NCBI GenBank assembly: GCA_910574455.1
Contig: CAJSYZ010000001.1
Span: 2,587,424 to 2,651,423, forward strand
DNA: 64,000 nt
From: Trichaptum fuscoviolaceum
Lineage: Eukaryota; Basidiomycota; Agaricomycetes; Hymenochaetales; Trichaptaceae
Reading direction: 5' to 3'
Shown here: one piece after another, positions 25,207 through 33,915 of the stretch
Layout of the letters: each line of letters begins with the position of its first letter
Numbering within the stretch: the first letter of the stretch is position 1
Notes under the pieces: generated by a model
Told to the model about the DNA's origin: nothing
Database searches by the model: none
What the model saw: only the letters and a program-made list of their open reading frames with translations
Position numbers and translations under genes: made by a program

Positions 25207-25756
25207 TGTTACGTTCACGGCTTCGATGGACTTATCACGGAAATGATAAGTGACCAAAGCGTTGTTGGGTGAAGTAGCAAGTACAGTATAGAGGGTCCGC
25301 TTTGTGAGGGTCTCTATACCGGAAGTCGTGGGTGAACAGAGTCTTTGGTACGTGATTGTAAAAGACTATAGGAGGATTGACTTAAGTGTCATCCTGGGGC
25401 GCTATGTACATGGCCTTATATACTACAGAGAACAATAGAGTGGAGCAAGGAATGAAACTACATCATCGCGGGTCAGAAGTGGAGTGAGTCCGTCATAGTG
25501 GCTCTAATTAATGGAGGATGATGTCAGATCGGAGCATAGGTGGAGTAGAGTGGAGTAGAATGATGTATCATCGGAGTAGAAGGTCCTGGGGCTCTTCGGA
25601 GTGAAGGTGGAGCGAGTGGAGCCATCGGAGTGTGGAGTCGATGATGAAAGAATGATGCAATGTGTGTACGCACATGCAGGTAGAAAGGGTGAGAGAAAAA
25701 GATGAGGGGGAACATAAACAATGTGTAAACAAGGGTAAGCAGCTTGATGCGTAACA
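25207..25756 (-). repeat. 3' LTR of the gypsy element (550 bp)
   Basis: Ends in the inverted heptamers TGTTACG/CGTAACA. By eye it is identical to 35604-36153 along its whole length. Confidence 0.95.
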
Positions 25757-25831
25757 ATACCCTGTCACTAAGATTGAAATTCCGTAGTAGCATAAGAATG
25801 CGAATGCGAGAATTTCAAAAGAAAGGTACAA

Positions 25832-25920
25832 CGCTATAGGATCAAGTTAAGATCAATAAGTAAAAGCGTAAGAGAAAGATAAAATATCAGTCGCTATAGG
25901 GTCAAGTTAAAACCAATAAG
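25832..25920. repeat. Imperfect 29-bp direct repeat next to the 3' LTR
   Basis: CGCTATAGGATCAAGTTAAG... at 25832-25860 recurs at 25892-25920 with three mismatches, spaced 60 bp. It lies between the last accessory ORF and the 3' LTR, where a polypurine tract would be expected. No clean purine run abuts the LTR, so minus-strand GTGACAGGGTAT just upstream of it is the nearest candidate. Confidence 0.6.
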
Positions 25921-26879
25921 GGTTCAAGCGCTGGGTACATTGGATGAAATCGTCTGAAAAAATTAAAGTTATTAAGGAAGGTATGATATAAAGAAACAGA
26001 CTGTGGATTAGTCCAGTCGATGGGGGCATATGTCTCGGGCGAAGTGAAGTCCTCGGGTCGGGGAGTGTTGACCACATAAACTGGCGAAGATGGTTGGATA
26101 ACGATGTTGGGCGGAGTCATGTGAGGGAGTTCAGGAAGGGGAACATCCTGGGCTTGCTGATTGATCGCCTGAAGTTCTTCCTCTGTTGGTAAGTGGAGCT
26201 GTTGACGAGGGCTGGGCAGTGGCGGAGCGGATTCGAAATTGCTGAGTTGATCGAGGTCGAAGATCGGCACATGCGCTTGCTCATGGTATGCATCGGGCGC
26301 AGCCAGCGGTGGTAGCTCGAGAGGGGAGGGAGTCGTCATAGGCTGTGGTTCCGGGTCATCTGGTAAGTGTACCTGTCCATCTTTGATTTCCGATGAGAGG
26401 AGGCGCTCGAATTCGTACTCGGTGAACTGGTTCTCGAGTTGAGTAATAAGAACTTGATTCATGCGACGTACTAGCTCCTGATACTCATAAGAATCAATCT
26501 TCTGCTTCCTGAGTCGGTTGTTCTCCAAGATATCAAGCATCTTGCACAAGAGGCCATACATCTGTTGCGTAGTGTAGGTGATGTGCGGGAGTGGGCTGAC
26601 GCTGGTGTTCTTGGTGAGGTCGCGAAGTTTGCCGTTGTGGAGAAGAGCAGCTGCACACTGTCGACGGGTCTGCGAGGTCTGGATGAAGGGGAGTCCGGGG
26701 AGGAGTTGGTCGCATAGAGGGGGGAGGAGTTGGCCTTCTCTGTATCTCTGTCGGTTTGGGTGCACTCGTTTCTGTGTCGAAGTGTAATAGAGGCGTCCAG
26801 AGAGTCCGTGCCGGGTGTTGCGAGTAGCAGGCATGGGGACTAGTTCTAGTGAACCGGGCAGTACCTGCAACACTTGCAT
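25902..26879 (-). CDS. Gypsy accessory ORF D (325 aa), unknown function
   Basis: This is the last and longest of four overlapping open frames lying 3' of pol. It begins at an ATG that overlaps the end of ORF C by 34 bp in the -1 frame and stops 145 bp before the 3' LTR. The N-terminus is basic (TQKRVHPNRQRYREGQLLPP). The middle contains a helical stretch rich in Glu, Arg and Leu (LLCKMLDILENNRLRKQKID, then YEYQELVRRMNQVLITQLEN), possibly a coiled coil. The C-terminal half is proline-rich. No catalytic motif or membrane segment is seen and I recognise no family. Confidence 0.55.
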   Translation of the reverse strand: MQVLQVLPGSLELVPMPATRNTRHGLSGRLYYTSTQKRVHPNRQRYREGQLLPPLCDQLLPGLPFIQTSQTRRQCAAALLHNGKLRDLTKNTSVSPLPHITYTTQQMYGLLCKMLDILENNRLRKQKIDSYEYQELVRRMNQVLITQLENQFTEYEFERLLSSEIKDGQVHLPDDPEPQPMTTPSPLELPPLAAPDAYHEQAHVPIFDLDQLSNFESAPPLPSPRQQLHLPTEEELQAINQQAQDVPLPELPHMTPPNIVIQPSSPVYVVNTPRPEDFTSPETYAPIDWTNPQSVSLYHTFLNNFNFFRRFHPMYPALEPLLVLT

Positions 26880-27397
26880 ATGCAGATCGGGTCTTCGTCG
26901 TACGCCACAAAGTGTTGCTGCGCTGTTCCTGCGTGGCGGATGCGGCGGCCTATCCAGGGGACGTAAGGGAGCTCGAGGAGGATGTGGAGGGCTTGGAGAA
27001 TTGGGACGGCGTATTCGGGGGTGAAGAAGGTGCGGCGGAGGACTAGAGTGGTGAGCTGGGGGTGGGGGTTGAGAGTCTTGAGGCGGCGGATGTTGACAAG
27101 ATCAGTGTGGGCCGGGTCGAAGATATACTCTCGGACAAGGTCGAGAGGACTCAAAGGGGGAAGTGTAGGAGAGGGAGGGGGAGAGGGGTATTCGTTCTCG
27201 GGGTGGACGGGTGTCAGTTGCGGGTGCCATACGCCATTGTGCCAGTCGTTTGCGTGATTGCCCCAGCCTGTTACCCAGAGGGGATCAATATCCTCAACAG
27301 GTAGTAAGGGTCCGGGGTCAGTGGCGGCAAGGTGTTCCTCAGCGTCAAAGGGAGGGACTTCGAATGTTGGATTGGGAGTGTCGAAGTTGAATGGCAT
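26846..27397 (-). CDS. Gypsy accessory ORF C (183 aa), unknown function
   Basis: An ATG-initiated frame overlaps ORF B by 53 bp and ORF D by 34 bp. It is acidic and proline-rich at first (PENEYPSPPPSPTLPPLSPL), then more structured (LDLVREYIFDPAHTDLVNIR and LVLRRTFFTPEYAVPILQAL). It ends in a cysteine cluster, CICKCCRYC, which could bind metal. No known domain was recognised. The overlap pattern suggests coupled termination-reinitiation, frameshifting or splicing, none of which I can show. Confidence 0.5.
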   Translation of the reverse strand: MPFNFDTPNPTFEVPPFDAEEHLAATDPGPLLPVEDIDPLWVTGWGNHANDWHNGVWHPQLTPVHPENEYPSPPPSPTLPPLSPLDLVREYIFDPAHTDLVNIRRLKTLNPHPQLTTLVLRRTFFTPEYAVPILQALHILLELPYVPWIGRRIRHAGTAQQHFVAYDEDPICICKCCRYCPVH

Positions 27398-27964
27398 GTC
27401 GAGGGGGGATATTCTCTTTGTCAGAATCGGGGTTGTCTGTGGTGTGACTGGTCAGGGATTCCGTGGAGGTGGTTGGGCTATATGCAGGAGAAAAGGGTTC
27501 CAAGGGCGGAGGGGATGTGGAACTGTTGGAGCTAGAAGTTCGAGCGGGTGTCGGTTGCCTGTGAATGAATCTAAATCCGTTTGGAAGTTGTACTGATCCT
27601 TCGAGGTCGTTTGACTTGACCATTTGAATTAGTATATAAAGTCCTATCGAAAGGTGTGCCTGGTGTAGTGGAGTCGCATGGGTAAGAAGAGTATCAATGA
27701 AATTGATGAGGTGATTGAGCGGTGGAGTGTTGGGTTCTTCTTGTTGATGAATGAAATTGAATAGGTGGAAAATGAGTGTGGGTTGACGGTTGGTCGGAGT
27801 TTCTGCTGCTAGTGTGCGAAGGTCGTTAAGAATTTGTTCTTTGCTTATTTCTGTGGGAGGGGGAGGGTCATTACGAAGGGGTTGTGGAGATGGTATCGGA
27901 GTAGGGCGGCGGTGGTTGATATTGCGGCGTTGACGTGATAATGAACTGATTGTGCGGCCCATAT
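27345..27964 (-). CDS. Gypsy accessory ORF B (about 206 aa), unknown function
   Basis: I take the first in-frame ATG (MGRTISSLSRQRRNI, about 27964), although the frame is open farther upstream to about 28136. The product has a basic N-terminus, a hydrophobic helical middle (RQPTLIFHLFNFIHQQEE, then PLNHLINFIDTLLTHATPLH) and a Ser/Thr/Pro-rich tail. It overlaps ORF A by about 94 bp and ORF C by 53 bp. No family was recognised. Confidence 0.45.
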
Positions 27965-28167
27965 CGTACTGAAATTTCCGGGGTGTCTCTTCGATATGCG
28001 TGTGAGAACACGAAGCGTTGGTTGAAAGGCTGATAGGGTCCTGGGCCTTGGTCAATGCGTTTGAATGCTTCGATAAGGAGTAGTTCCGCAAGATCCTTGA
28101 CTTCAGGGCGGATGTCAAGTGAGAGGATGTATGCACAAACGTTAGCGAGATCGGCTGGTTTGATCAT
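27871..28167 (-). CDS. Gypsy accessory ORF A (98 aa), unknown function
   Basis: The first frame after pol starts with an ATG 159 bp beyond the pol stop. Its N-terminal half looks folded and helical (ANVCAYILSLDIRPEVKDL, then AELLLIEAFKRIDQ); the C-terminus is Pro/Tyr-rich (QYQPPPPYS). The PPPPYS stretch resembles a PPPY-type late-domain motif, which in other retroelements recruits WW-domain proteins, but that link is speculative. Confidence 0.45.
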   Translation of the reverse strand: MIKPADLANVCAYILSLDIRPEVKDLAELLLIEAFKRIDQGPGPYQPFNQRFVFSHAYRRDTPEISVRYGPHNQFIITSTPQYQPPPPYSDTISTTPS

Positions 28168-28326
28168 GGCCTGGTGGGTAGGGGAGCTTCTGGGTTCGAT
28201 GAAATACTTCTGGGGTTGTCTAGATTCCGGGTGGTGGTTGAAATTACACTCGGAGTATCGGAGGATTTTGACAGATGGCGTAGTGTACTTGTTCCGGATG
28301 GGGTAATTGGACAGATGACCGGGAGG

Positions 28327-31260
28327 TCATTTGATCCGGTGTGCCTTCTTGTATTCCGATAGAAGTTCCTGAGTATTCTCCAGTGATTGTTCCGATATCC
28401 ATTGGTTCTCTGATGTCGGGTATCCTAGCCATTTGACGAGATATTCGCGTTTCCTTGGTGGTCCTCGGTGATTGAGTATCGCTTCGACTTCAAATTCTTC
28501 TTCTCCTTCGATAAGGTCAGGTGGCGGTCGTGTGTAAGATGGTCCATGTTCGTCCGTTTCCTTGTGTGGAGTGAGAAGAGAAGCATGAAATACTGGATGT
28601 ATTTTCCAATGCTCTGGAAGATTAAGTCGATAGACATTGTCCCTGAGCTTCTTGATGATCGTAAAGGGTCCTTCTCGTTTAGATTGGAATTTCGAGGGTA
28701 TTCCGGTTCGTCTGAGGTTCCTGGCTTCTAACCATACACTTTGTCCTTCTTCCAAGGGCTGGAAGTGTGATTCCTGTGTCTCACACTGGAATTCTTGTGC
28801 GAGAGTTAGAGCTGCTTCGGCTTCGGTTCGGAGTTCCAATATCTTGATTAAGCGAGTTTGGAGTGTGGGGATGTTACTGTCGATCTCGGATTTTTCCGTA
28901 GGAAATGACGTTGGGTCGTATCCCATGAGTAATCGGAAAGGGGTCTGCTCTGTGGTGGAATGCTTGCGATTGTTGTGAGTGAATTCCATCATTGGTATGT
29001 ATCGTGACCAATGTTGGGGGTGGTTTGCTGCGTAAATTCGGAAGTATGCTTCGATCTCCTGGTTCGTTCGTTCTGCTTGTCCATCAGTTTGTGGGTGATA
29101 TGCTGTATACATAGCCTGCTTGATGTGCAGTAAGCGGCATAGCTGTCTGAATAGTGTCGATGCAAATTGGGGTCCACGATCTGAGATTATTTTCCTGGGT
29201 AATCCAAATCGTTTGTAGACATTGTCGATGTAGAGTTGTGCGGTATCGAGTGCGGTGATCGTCTTGTTGCATGGGGTGAGTACTATTGCCTTGGTGCAAT
29301 CATGGTCCACAATAACACATATGCTGTTGTAGCCATTTGATTCCGGTAGGTCGGTAATGAAATCAATATTGACTGTAGCAAAGGGGTATGTGTCTTTGTC
29401 TGCAATGATCGGGCTGAGCGGAGGTACGAGTGGATGGTGATTTATCTTCATCTGTTGGCAAATTGCGCATCCTTGCACATATTTCGAAATGAACTGCTGC
29501 ATGCGGGGCCAGTAGTAGGTGCGTCGAATCTGTTCCATTGTGTTTGCTATTCCTGGGTGATTTCGCGTAGGGAGGTCATGATGAAGTCGTAAGATGTTTC
29601 TCATGATTTCCTTGTTCTTCGGAACATAGATCTTGTTCCTAAAGTGTACAAGGTTATCCTTGATTGAGAAGTCGTTCATCTTTGGTTTCGTGAGGGGGAG
29701 TTCCTTCTGAATGAGTGTCATTGCTTTCTGAATGTCGCCTGTTTCGAGTCGAATCTTGTCATGAAGTTCGTCGATGTCAATGGTGTTTCGATCGTCATCG
29801 TCCTGTTCTTCTATTTCGGCTTCGAGTATTTCCATCTCTTGAATGAAAACCTTTTCTGGTAGAAGTGTAACTTCGTTGTTGAGTTCTCCTTCCGTTTTAA
29901 ATTGGTCGGGTCTCCGGGAAAGGGCATCGGATTGGATCATGTGTTTTCCGGGGACTGCTTGAATTTGGAGGGGGTAACGTGAAAGTTCGTTCTGCCATCG
30001 GGCTTGTCGAGGGGTTAATCGTTGGGGTTGTCGCCAATAGGTTAGGTTCTTGTGATCACAATGTACTGTGATAATGTGTGGGCTGCCTAATAGATAGTGT
30101 CGCCATGTCTGTAATGCGCGGATGATAGCAAATAGTTCCCTGTCGTATATTTGCCAGTTTCGTTGCGTCGGATTAAGTGCTTGGGAGATGTATCCAATTG
30201 GTCGCAATTGATTATCCTTGTCGAGTTGTCGTAGTACTGCACCAGTAGCTACGGCTGAAGCGTCGGTTTTGAGGTAGAATGGCTTGTTCGGGTCGGGTTG
30301 CATAAGGAGTGGTTGTTTTGAGAATAAGTCCTTGAGTGTTTGAAAAGCATGTTGTTGTCGGTTGGTCCAAACGAATGGTATGTTTTTGCGTTTTAGTTGA
30401 TCAAGGGGTCGGCATATGGTGGCATAATGGGGAATGAATCGCCTGTAGAAGTTCGTAAATCCTGTAAATGATCGTATGTCTCGTAGATTCTTTGGTGTCG
30501 GCCAGTCAACTATTCCTTGTATCTTCGTCGGGTCAGTCTTGATCTGTGACTCGGAGATAATATATCCTAGGAATGGGACTTCGGTCTGGTGGAATCGGCA
30601 TTTGGCGGGTTTGAGATATAGCTTGTGTTTCTTGAGGACGTCAAAAACTTCGAGGGTGTTCGAGATAAGTTGTTGCATAGTGGCGGCATGGATCATAATG
30701 TCGTCCATGTAAACAATACACTTGTTTTCGCGGATTTGCTTCGCAAGTATATCATTCATGAAACGTTGAAAGGTGGCGGGTGAATTGCATAGGCCAAAGA
30801 ACATAACTGTCGGTTGAAAGTGTCCTTCTTCGCAGTTGAATGCGGCTTTCCATTGGTCTTCTTCCTTGATTCGAATGTTGTGGTATCCTTGTCGAATATC
30901 GAGGGTGGTGAAGTATTTGGATCCTTGGAGTTGATTCAATAGTGTCTGGGTGTTCGGTATCGGAAATCCATCGTGGATTGTATGCTCGTTTAGATATCGA
31001 TAATCCTGAATCGGTCGGAGGGTTCCATCTTTCTTGCTGATGAAGAATAATGGTGAGGCCATTGGTGATGCGGAGGGTTTAATGAATCCTTTCTTGAGTA
31101 GGTCATTAATAAGATCACGGAGTATGGGTCTTTGGTGGTACGGAGTATTGTAGGTTTTGAAGATTTTCGGTATGAATGAGGGTTTCGTCTTGATTTCGTG
31201 ATCATAAGGTCGTGCTGGTGGATATGTTTTGGATTTCTTTTTCGGAGAAAATGTTGGCAT
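28327..31260 (-). CDS. Gypsy pol: reverse transcriptase, RNase H, integrase, chromodomain (977 aa)
   Basis: The frame opens at the ATG at 31260 and is unbroken. RT spans about residues 45-230 with LDIRQGYHNIRI and the catalytic VYMDD at 184-187. RNase H starts near FYLKTDASAVATGAVL. The integrase zinc module reads HHDLPTRNHPGIANTM to YYWP and GCAICQQ. The core follows with VNIDFITDLP, ISDRGPQF and YHPQTDGQAERTNQEIEAY. A C-terminal chromodomain (EFEVEAILNHRGPPRKREYL then VKWLGYPTSENQW) marks the element as a chromovirus, a clade that targets heterochromatin marks. The protease frame overlaps its first 59 bp in another frame; pol lies +1 relative to protease, so it needs a frameshift, reinitiation at ATG 31260, or reflects a one-base indel. 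Confidence 0.95.
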   Translation of the reverse strand: MPTFSPKKKSKTYPPARPYDHEIKTKPSFIPKIFKTYNTPYHQRPILRDLINDLLKKGFIKPSASPMASPLFFISKKDGTLRPIQDYRYLNEHTIHDGFPIPNTQTLLNQLQGSKYFTTLDIRQGYHNIRIKEEDQWKAAFNCEEGHFQPTVMFFGLCNSPATFQRFMNDILAKQIRENKCIVYMDDIMIHAATMQQLISNTLEVFDVLKKHKLYLKPAKCRFHQTEVPFLGYIISESQIKTDPTKIQGIVDWPTPKNLRDIRSFTGFTNFYRRFIPHYATICRPLDQLKRKNIPFVWTNRQQHAFQTLKDLFSKQPLLMQPDPNKPFYLKTDASAVATGAVLRQLDKDNQLRPIGYISQALNPTQRNWQIYDRELFAIIRALQTWRHYLLGSPHIITVHCDHKNLTYWRQPQRLTPRQARWQNELSRYPLQIQAVPGKHMIQSDALSRRPDQFKTEGELNNEVTLLPEKVFIQEMEILEAEIEEQDDDDRNTIDIDELHDKIRLETGDIQKAMTLIQKELPLTKPKMNDFSIKDNLVHFRNKIYVPKNKEIMRNILRLHHDLPTRNHPGIANTMEQIRRTYYWPRMQQFISKYVQGCAICQQMKINHHPLVPPLSPIIADKDTYPFATVNIDFITDLPESNGYNSICVIVDHDCTKAIVLTPCNKTITALDTAQLYIDNVYKRFGLPRKIISDRGPQFASTLFRQLCRLLHIKQAMYTAYHPQTDGQAERTNQEIEAYFRIYAANHPQHWSRYIPMMEFTHNNRKHSTTEQTPFRLLMGYDPTSFPTEKSEIDSNIPTLQTRLIKILELRTEAEAALTLAQEFQCETQESHFQPLEEGQSVWLEARNLRRTGIPSKFQSKREGPFTIIKKLRDNVYRLNLPEHWKIHPVFHASLLTPHKETDEHGPSYTRPPPDLIEGEEEFEVEAILNHRGPPRKREYLVKWLGYPTSENQWISEQSLENTQELLSEYKKAHRIK

Positions 31261-31765
31261 AGGGCATATATTCCTTTGGGATGTCGAGTTTTTCTGGTGG
31301 TGGTAGTTTCTGTTGTTTTTCTTGTTCCATTCGGGTTGAAATCGTAATCTTGTTTATGGTGATTGCATCGTTTCCCCAGTCTATCTTTGGTTTAGCTTGT
31401 TTAAACCAAGGTAGACCTAGTATAACGTCGTCTTTTGGGATATGAGTGAGGTAGAAATGTGGTGAAAGAGTGTGGGGGTGTGTGATGTGGATTCGAGTTC
31501 GTTTGGTGACACTGCCTTCTGTGTTGAGTGTACCATCGGCGTTACTGACTAGTATGGGTTTGTCGATTTTCTGCGTTTTTAGTTTGAGTTTGTTGGCTAG
31601 TTTTGAGTTGATGAAATTGAGTTGTGCTCCGGTGTCGAGTAGAGCTGAGAGTGTGTGAGGTTGTCCGTTAATGAGTACCGTGATGGGTATGCGAAAAGAG
31701 CGAGTGTTTCCGTTGATAGTGATGGTGTTGAGTTGAATCGGATTAACCAACTCGGAGTTGATCAA
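31202..31765 (-). CDS. Gypsy aspartic protease, expressed by -1 frameshift from gag
   Basis: The 187-codon frame has the retropepsin active site LLDTGAQLNFINSKLA and the later hydrophobic-hydrophobic-Gly motif DVILGLPWF. It has no ATG at its 5' end. It begins in the -1 frame exactly at the end of gag, where the slippery heptamer A AAT TTT occurs (31771-31765), giving TTG ATC AAC as the first shifted codons. The C-terminus overlaps pol. Confidence 0.88.
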   Translation of the reverse strand: MINSELVNPIQLNTITINGNTRSFRIPITVLINGQPHTLSALLDTGAQLNFINSKLANKLKLKTQKIDKPILVSNADGTLNTEGSVTKRTRIHITHPHTLSPHFYLTHIPKDDVILGLPWFKQAKPKIDWGNDAITINKITISTRMEQEKQQKLPPPEKLDIPKEYMPYANIFSEKEIQNISTSTTL

Positions 31766-32904
31766 AAATTTCCATCATCATCGTCAAAATCATTGTTGTC
31801 GTCATTGGGATCGGGCATTTCGTCTAGCATGTTGAACAATGCTTCCTGTTCCTGTCCATTGAGGTCTGTCATCATTTCATGGATCTGGATTGCGCGTTCA
31901 GCAATCAAATCGTCCGGGTCATCGGGTTCTTCGTCAAGTTCCATCGAGTTGATGTTTCGCTTCTTGAATCGTCCATTGTTTCGTCTGAAGTTGTTCTGGA
32001 ATTTCCTTGGGGATTTTCCTGAGCTTCGGAACTTCGAGGTGCGTGCGGGACGCGAAGGGCATTTGTTTGCAAAATGTCCTGCCTTCTTGCAGTAGAAACA
32101 GAGTCCATCTGCTTGCGCTTTCTTCTTTTCCTCGGGCGTAAGCTTGTTGAAGTACATCGCGTAGAGCTTGAATGATTCTTCCAAATTTTCTGGTTCCTCG
32201 GGTTGGTCTGATTCGGGTTCAGAATCTATGTCCATTTCATTGAGTCGTCGTCTGCGAAATTTGTTGAATCGAGGTCGATTATATGAGGATTGTCCATAAC
32301 GGTTGCGGAGTCGATTGAACGGGCGGTTGTCCTGATAGATCTCTTCGTATGATTTTCCTATCTTCCTGGCTGCTTCGTAGTAAGGTGCCATTATCTTTAT
32401 TCCATTGTCTGGAACTGGGATATCCTTTTGAAGTAGTGCGGTTCGCGTATGTCGCAGTAATCCATTCTTGAACATGGAAAAGAGTACTGTGAAGTCGGTA
32501 ATGTTTGCTTCACGTGCGAGTCGCTGGAAGTTATGAATGTAATCATCGATTTTGTCCGTAGGTGCTTGCTTGAGGCTAGAGAGTTCCTTGAATGCGTCGG
32601 CGATGTAATCGGTTGAGATGAAATGTGACTTGAATTTGTCCACAAATTGTTGCCAAGTCATAACCCATTGTGCATTGTCCTGTTCGTCTTTAACATTCTT
32701 TGCAAAGATTGCAGCAGGTCCTTCAGTGCAAAAGGAGAGTGCAAATCGTATTTTGCGTTGATCGGTTGCATAGTCCAAATCGTTGAGTGCCAAGTAGTTT
32801 TCAACTAGGCTAAGCCATCGGCTAGCTTCGCTTCGTTTGCCGGTAAAGTTAAAAGGTTTATTTGCTCCGGTGCCTCGCGGTTGATGGTCTGCTTGATCGG
32901 CCAT
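31762..32904 (-). CDS. Gypsy gag with CCHC zinc knuckle (380 aa)
   Basis: The ATG at 32904 is the first ATG anywhere on the predicted transcript. The product opens MADQADHQPRGTGANKPFNF and has a retrotransposon gag core (SRWLSLVENYLALNDL; MTWQQFVDKFKSHFIS). It then carries a nucleocapsid knuckle CFYCKKAGHFANKC (CX2CX4HX4C) and a basic, Arg-rich stretch, and ends in an acidic tail. The stop TGA (31764-31762) forms part of the frameshift site. The same frame is open upstream for 332 further codons with no Met, so a longer Gag could be made if initiation is not at AUG. Confidence 0.9.
   Translation of the reverse strand: MADQADHQPRGTGANKPFNFTGKRSEASRWLSLVENYLALNDLDYATDQRKIRFALSFCTEGPAAIFAKNVKDEQDNAQWVMTWQQFVDKFKSHFISTDYIADAFKELSSLKQAPTDKIDDYIHNFQRLAREANITDFTVLFSMFKNGLLRHTRTALLQKDIPVPDNGIKIMAPYYEAARKIGKSYEEIYQDNRPFNRLRNRYGQSSYNRPRFNKFRRRRLNEMDIDSEPESDQPEEPENLEESFKLYAMYFNKLTPEEKKKAQADGLCFYCKKAGHFANKCPSRPARTSKFRSSGKSPRKFQNNFRRNNGRFKKRNINSMELDEEPDDPDDLIAERAIQIHEMMTDLNGQEQEALFNMLDEMPDPNDDNNDFDDDDGNF
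31765..31771 (-). promoter_or_regulatory. Programmed -1 frameshift heptamer A AAT TTT at gag-pro junction
   Basis: In the gag frame the codons are GGA AAT TTT TGA. The heptamer A AAT TTT fits X XXY YYZ exactly, sits right before the stop, and slipping back one base enters the protease frame. Any downstream stimulatory structure was not assessed. Confidence 0.8.
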
Positions 32905-33900
32905 TTCGACTATCACTGGGGTTCCTGGGGGTGTAGGTGACGGTGGGGGTGGGGGTGGCTGTGGAAGGTTTTCCTGATCGGGGTGTTCGTCGTTTTCCAG
33001 AATTTCGGGTACAGGTGAGCTTCGGTTACTATTGTTGGCGTTAACTGATGTAGATCCTTCGGCTGAGTGTGCAGATCCTTCGGCGGTGTGTGCCGTGTCC
33101 TCGGCTTCTGAGTCTTCTTCTGATTCGTCTGAAGTTTCTGCTTCAGATTCTCGTCTGCGCCTTCTGAGTTCAGCTTCCTCTTTCTCTAGTTGCTTGAGAG
33201 TAAGGATAGTTTGTGTCTCCTGCGAAGTGTAGTTCTTGGGAAGTGGAGTCCAAGTGGGTATCCAAGTTGCGCCTTCTTCAAATCTGGTGTTGATGCGAAG
33301 TCCTTCGAATTGTCCTACAAGTTCTGGTTCTTCGGATTTGAGTTCAGAAACAGGTGCAGGTGTTTCAGCCTTCGGTTGGGTGAATGTGAGGAGTGGGGAG
33401 GTTTGTTCAGCTTTAGGTGCTGCTGCTGCTGCGTAAGATAATGAGGGTAGTGCTGTCGATTCAGCGGGTGGTGCTTCGGTTTTAGCTGGTGGTGCTTCTG
33501 GTTGAGTAGTGGTTAATGGCGAGTGTTGTGAAGGAGCGGGTGATGCAAGTTGAGAAGAAACAACTCTGGGTGAGTTAAGTCGACTGCCTGTTCTTGATGT
33601 TCTTGCAAGTATCTGGTCGATTTCTTCCTGACTGGGTTCGATTCCTGCGTACCAAGTATTAACCTGTTTGTAGTATGTGGTCGGGTTCTTGATTGTATGC
33701 GAGATTGCTCTCCAGGTGTCGTGTCCTGAGTGAAAATGAAGGTAGACTTTTCTTCTGGATTTGTCAAGTCTGTACCAGGCTCGGTTTACTGGGTCAAATT
33801 CAGCGTTTTCTGGGCGGGTAACTCCAACGGGTACTTGTGCTGCTATGGGTACGTATTTTCCTGGGACTGGTGGTCTGTCTTTCGGCGCCAGTTTAACGAG
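32905..33900 (-). CDS. Met-free open frame contiguous with gag (332 codons)
   Basis: The gag frame stays open upstream of its ATG to the TAA at 33903-33901, with no Met codon. The content is protein-like: a first region (PENAEFDPVNRAWYRLDKSR, KVYLHFHSGHDTWRAISHTI), Pro/Ala/Glu-rich repeats (EAPPAKTEAPPAES), then GLRINTRFEEGATWIPTWTP, a charged segment (KEEAELRRRRRESEAETSDE) and a proline run just before MADQ. It either encodes an N-terminal Gag extension started at a non-AUG codon or reached by readthrough or splicing, or is a decaying coding relic kept free of ATG. Confidence 0.5.
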
Positions 33901-33915
33901 TTACTGAATTTTAAT

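Noticed and set aside
26578..27596. Several plus-strand open frames rich in Arg, Gly and Trp
   Set aside because: They are antisense to the gypsy accessory ORFs and mirror their Pro/Ser-rich codons.
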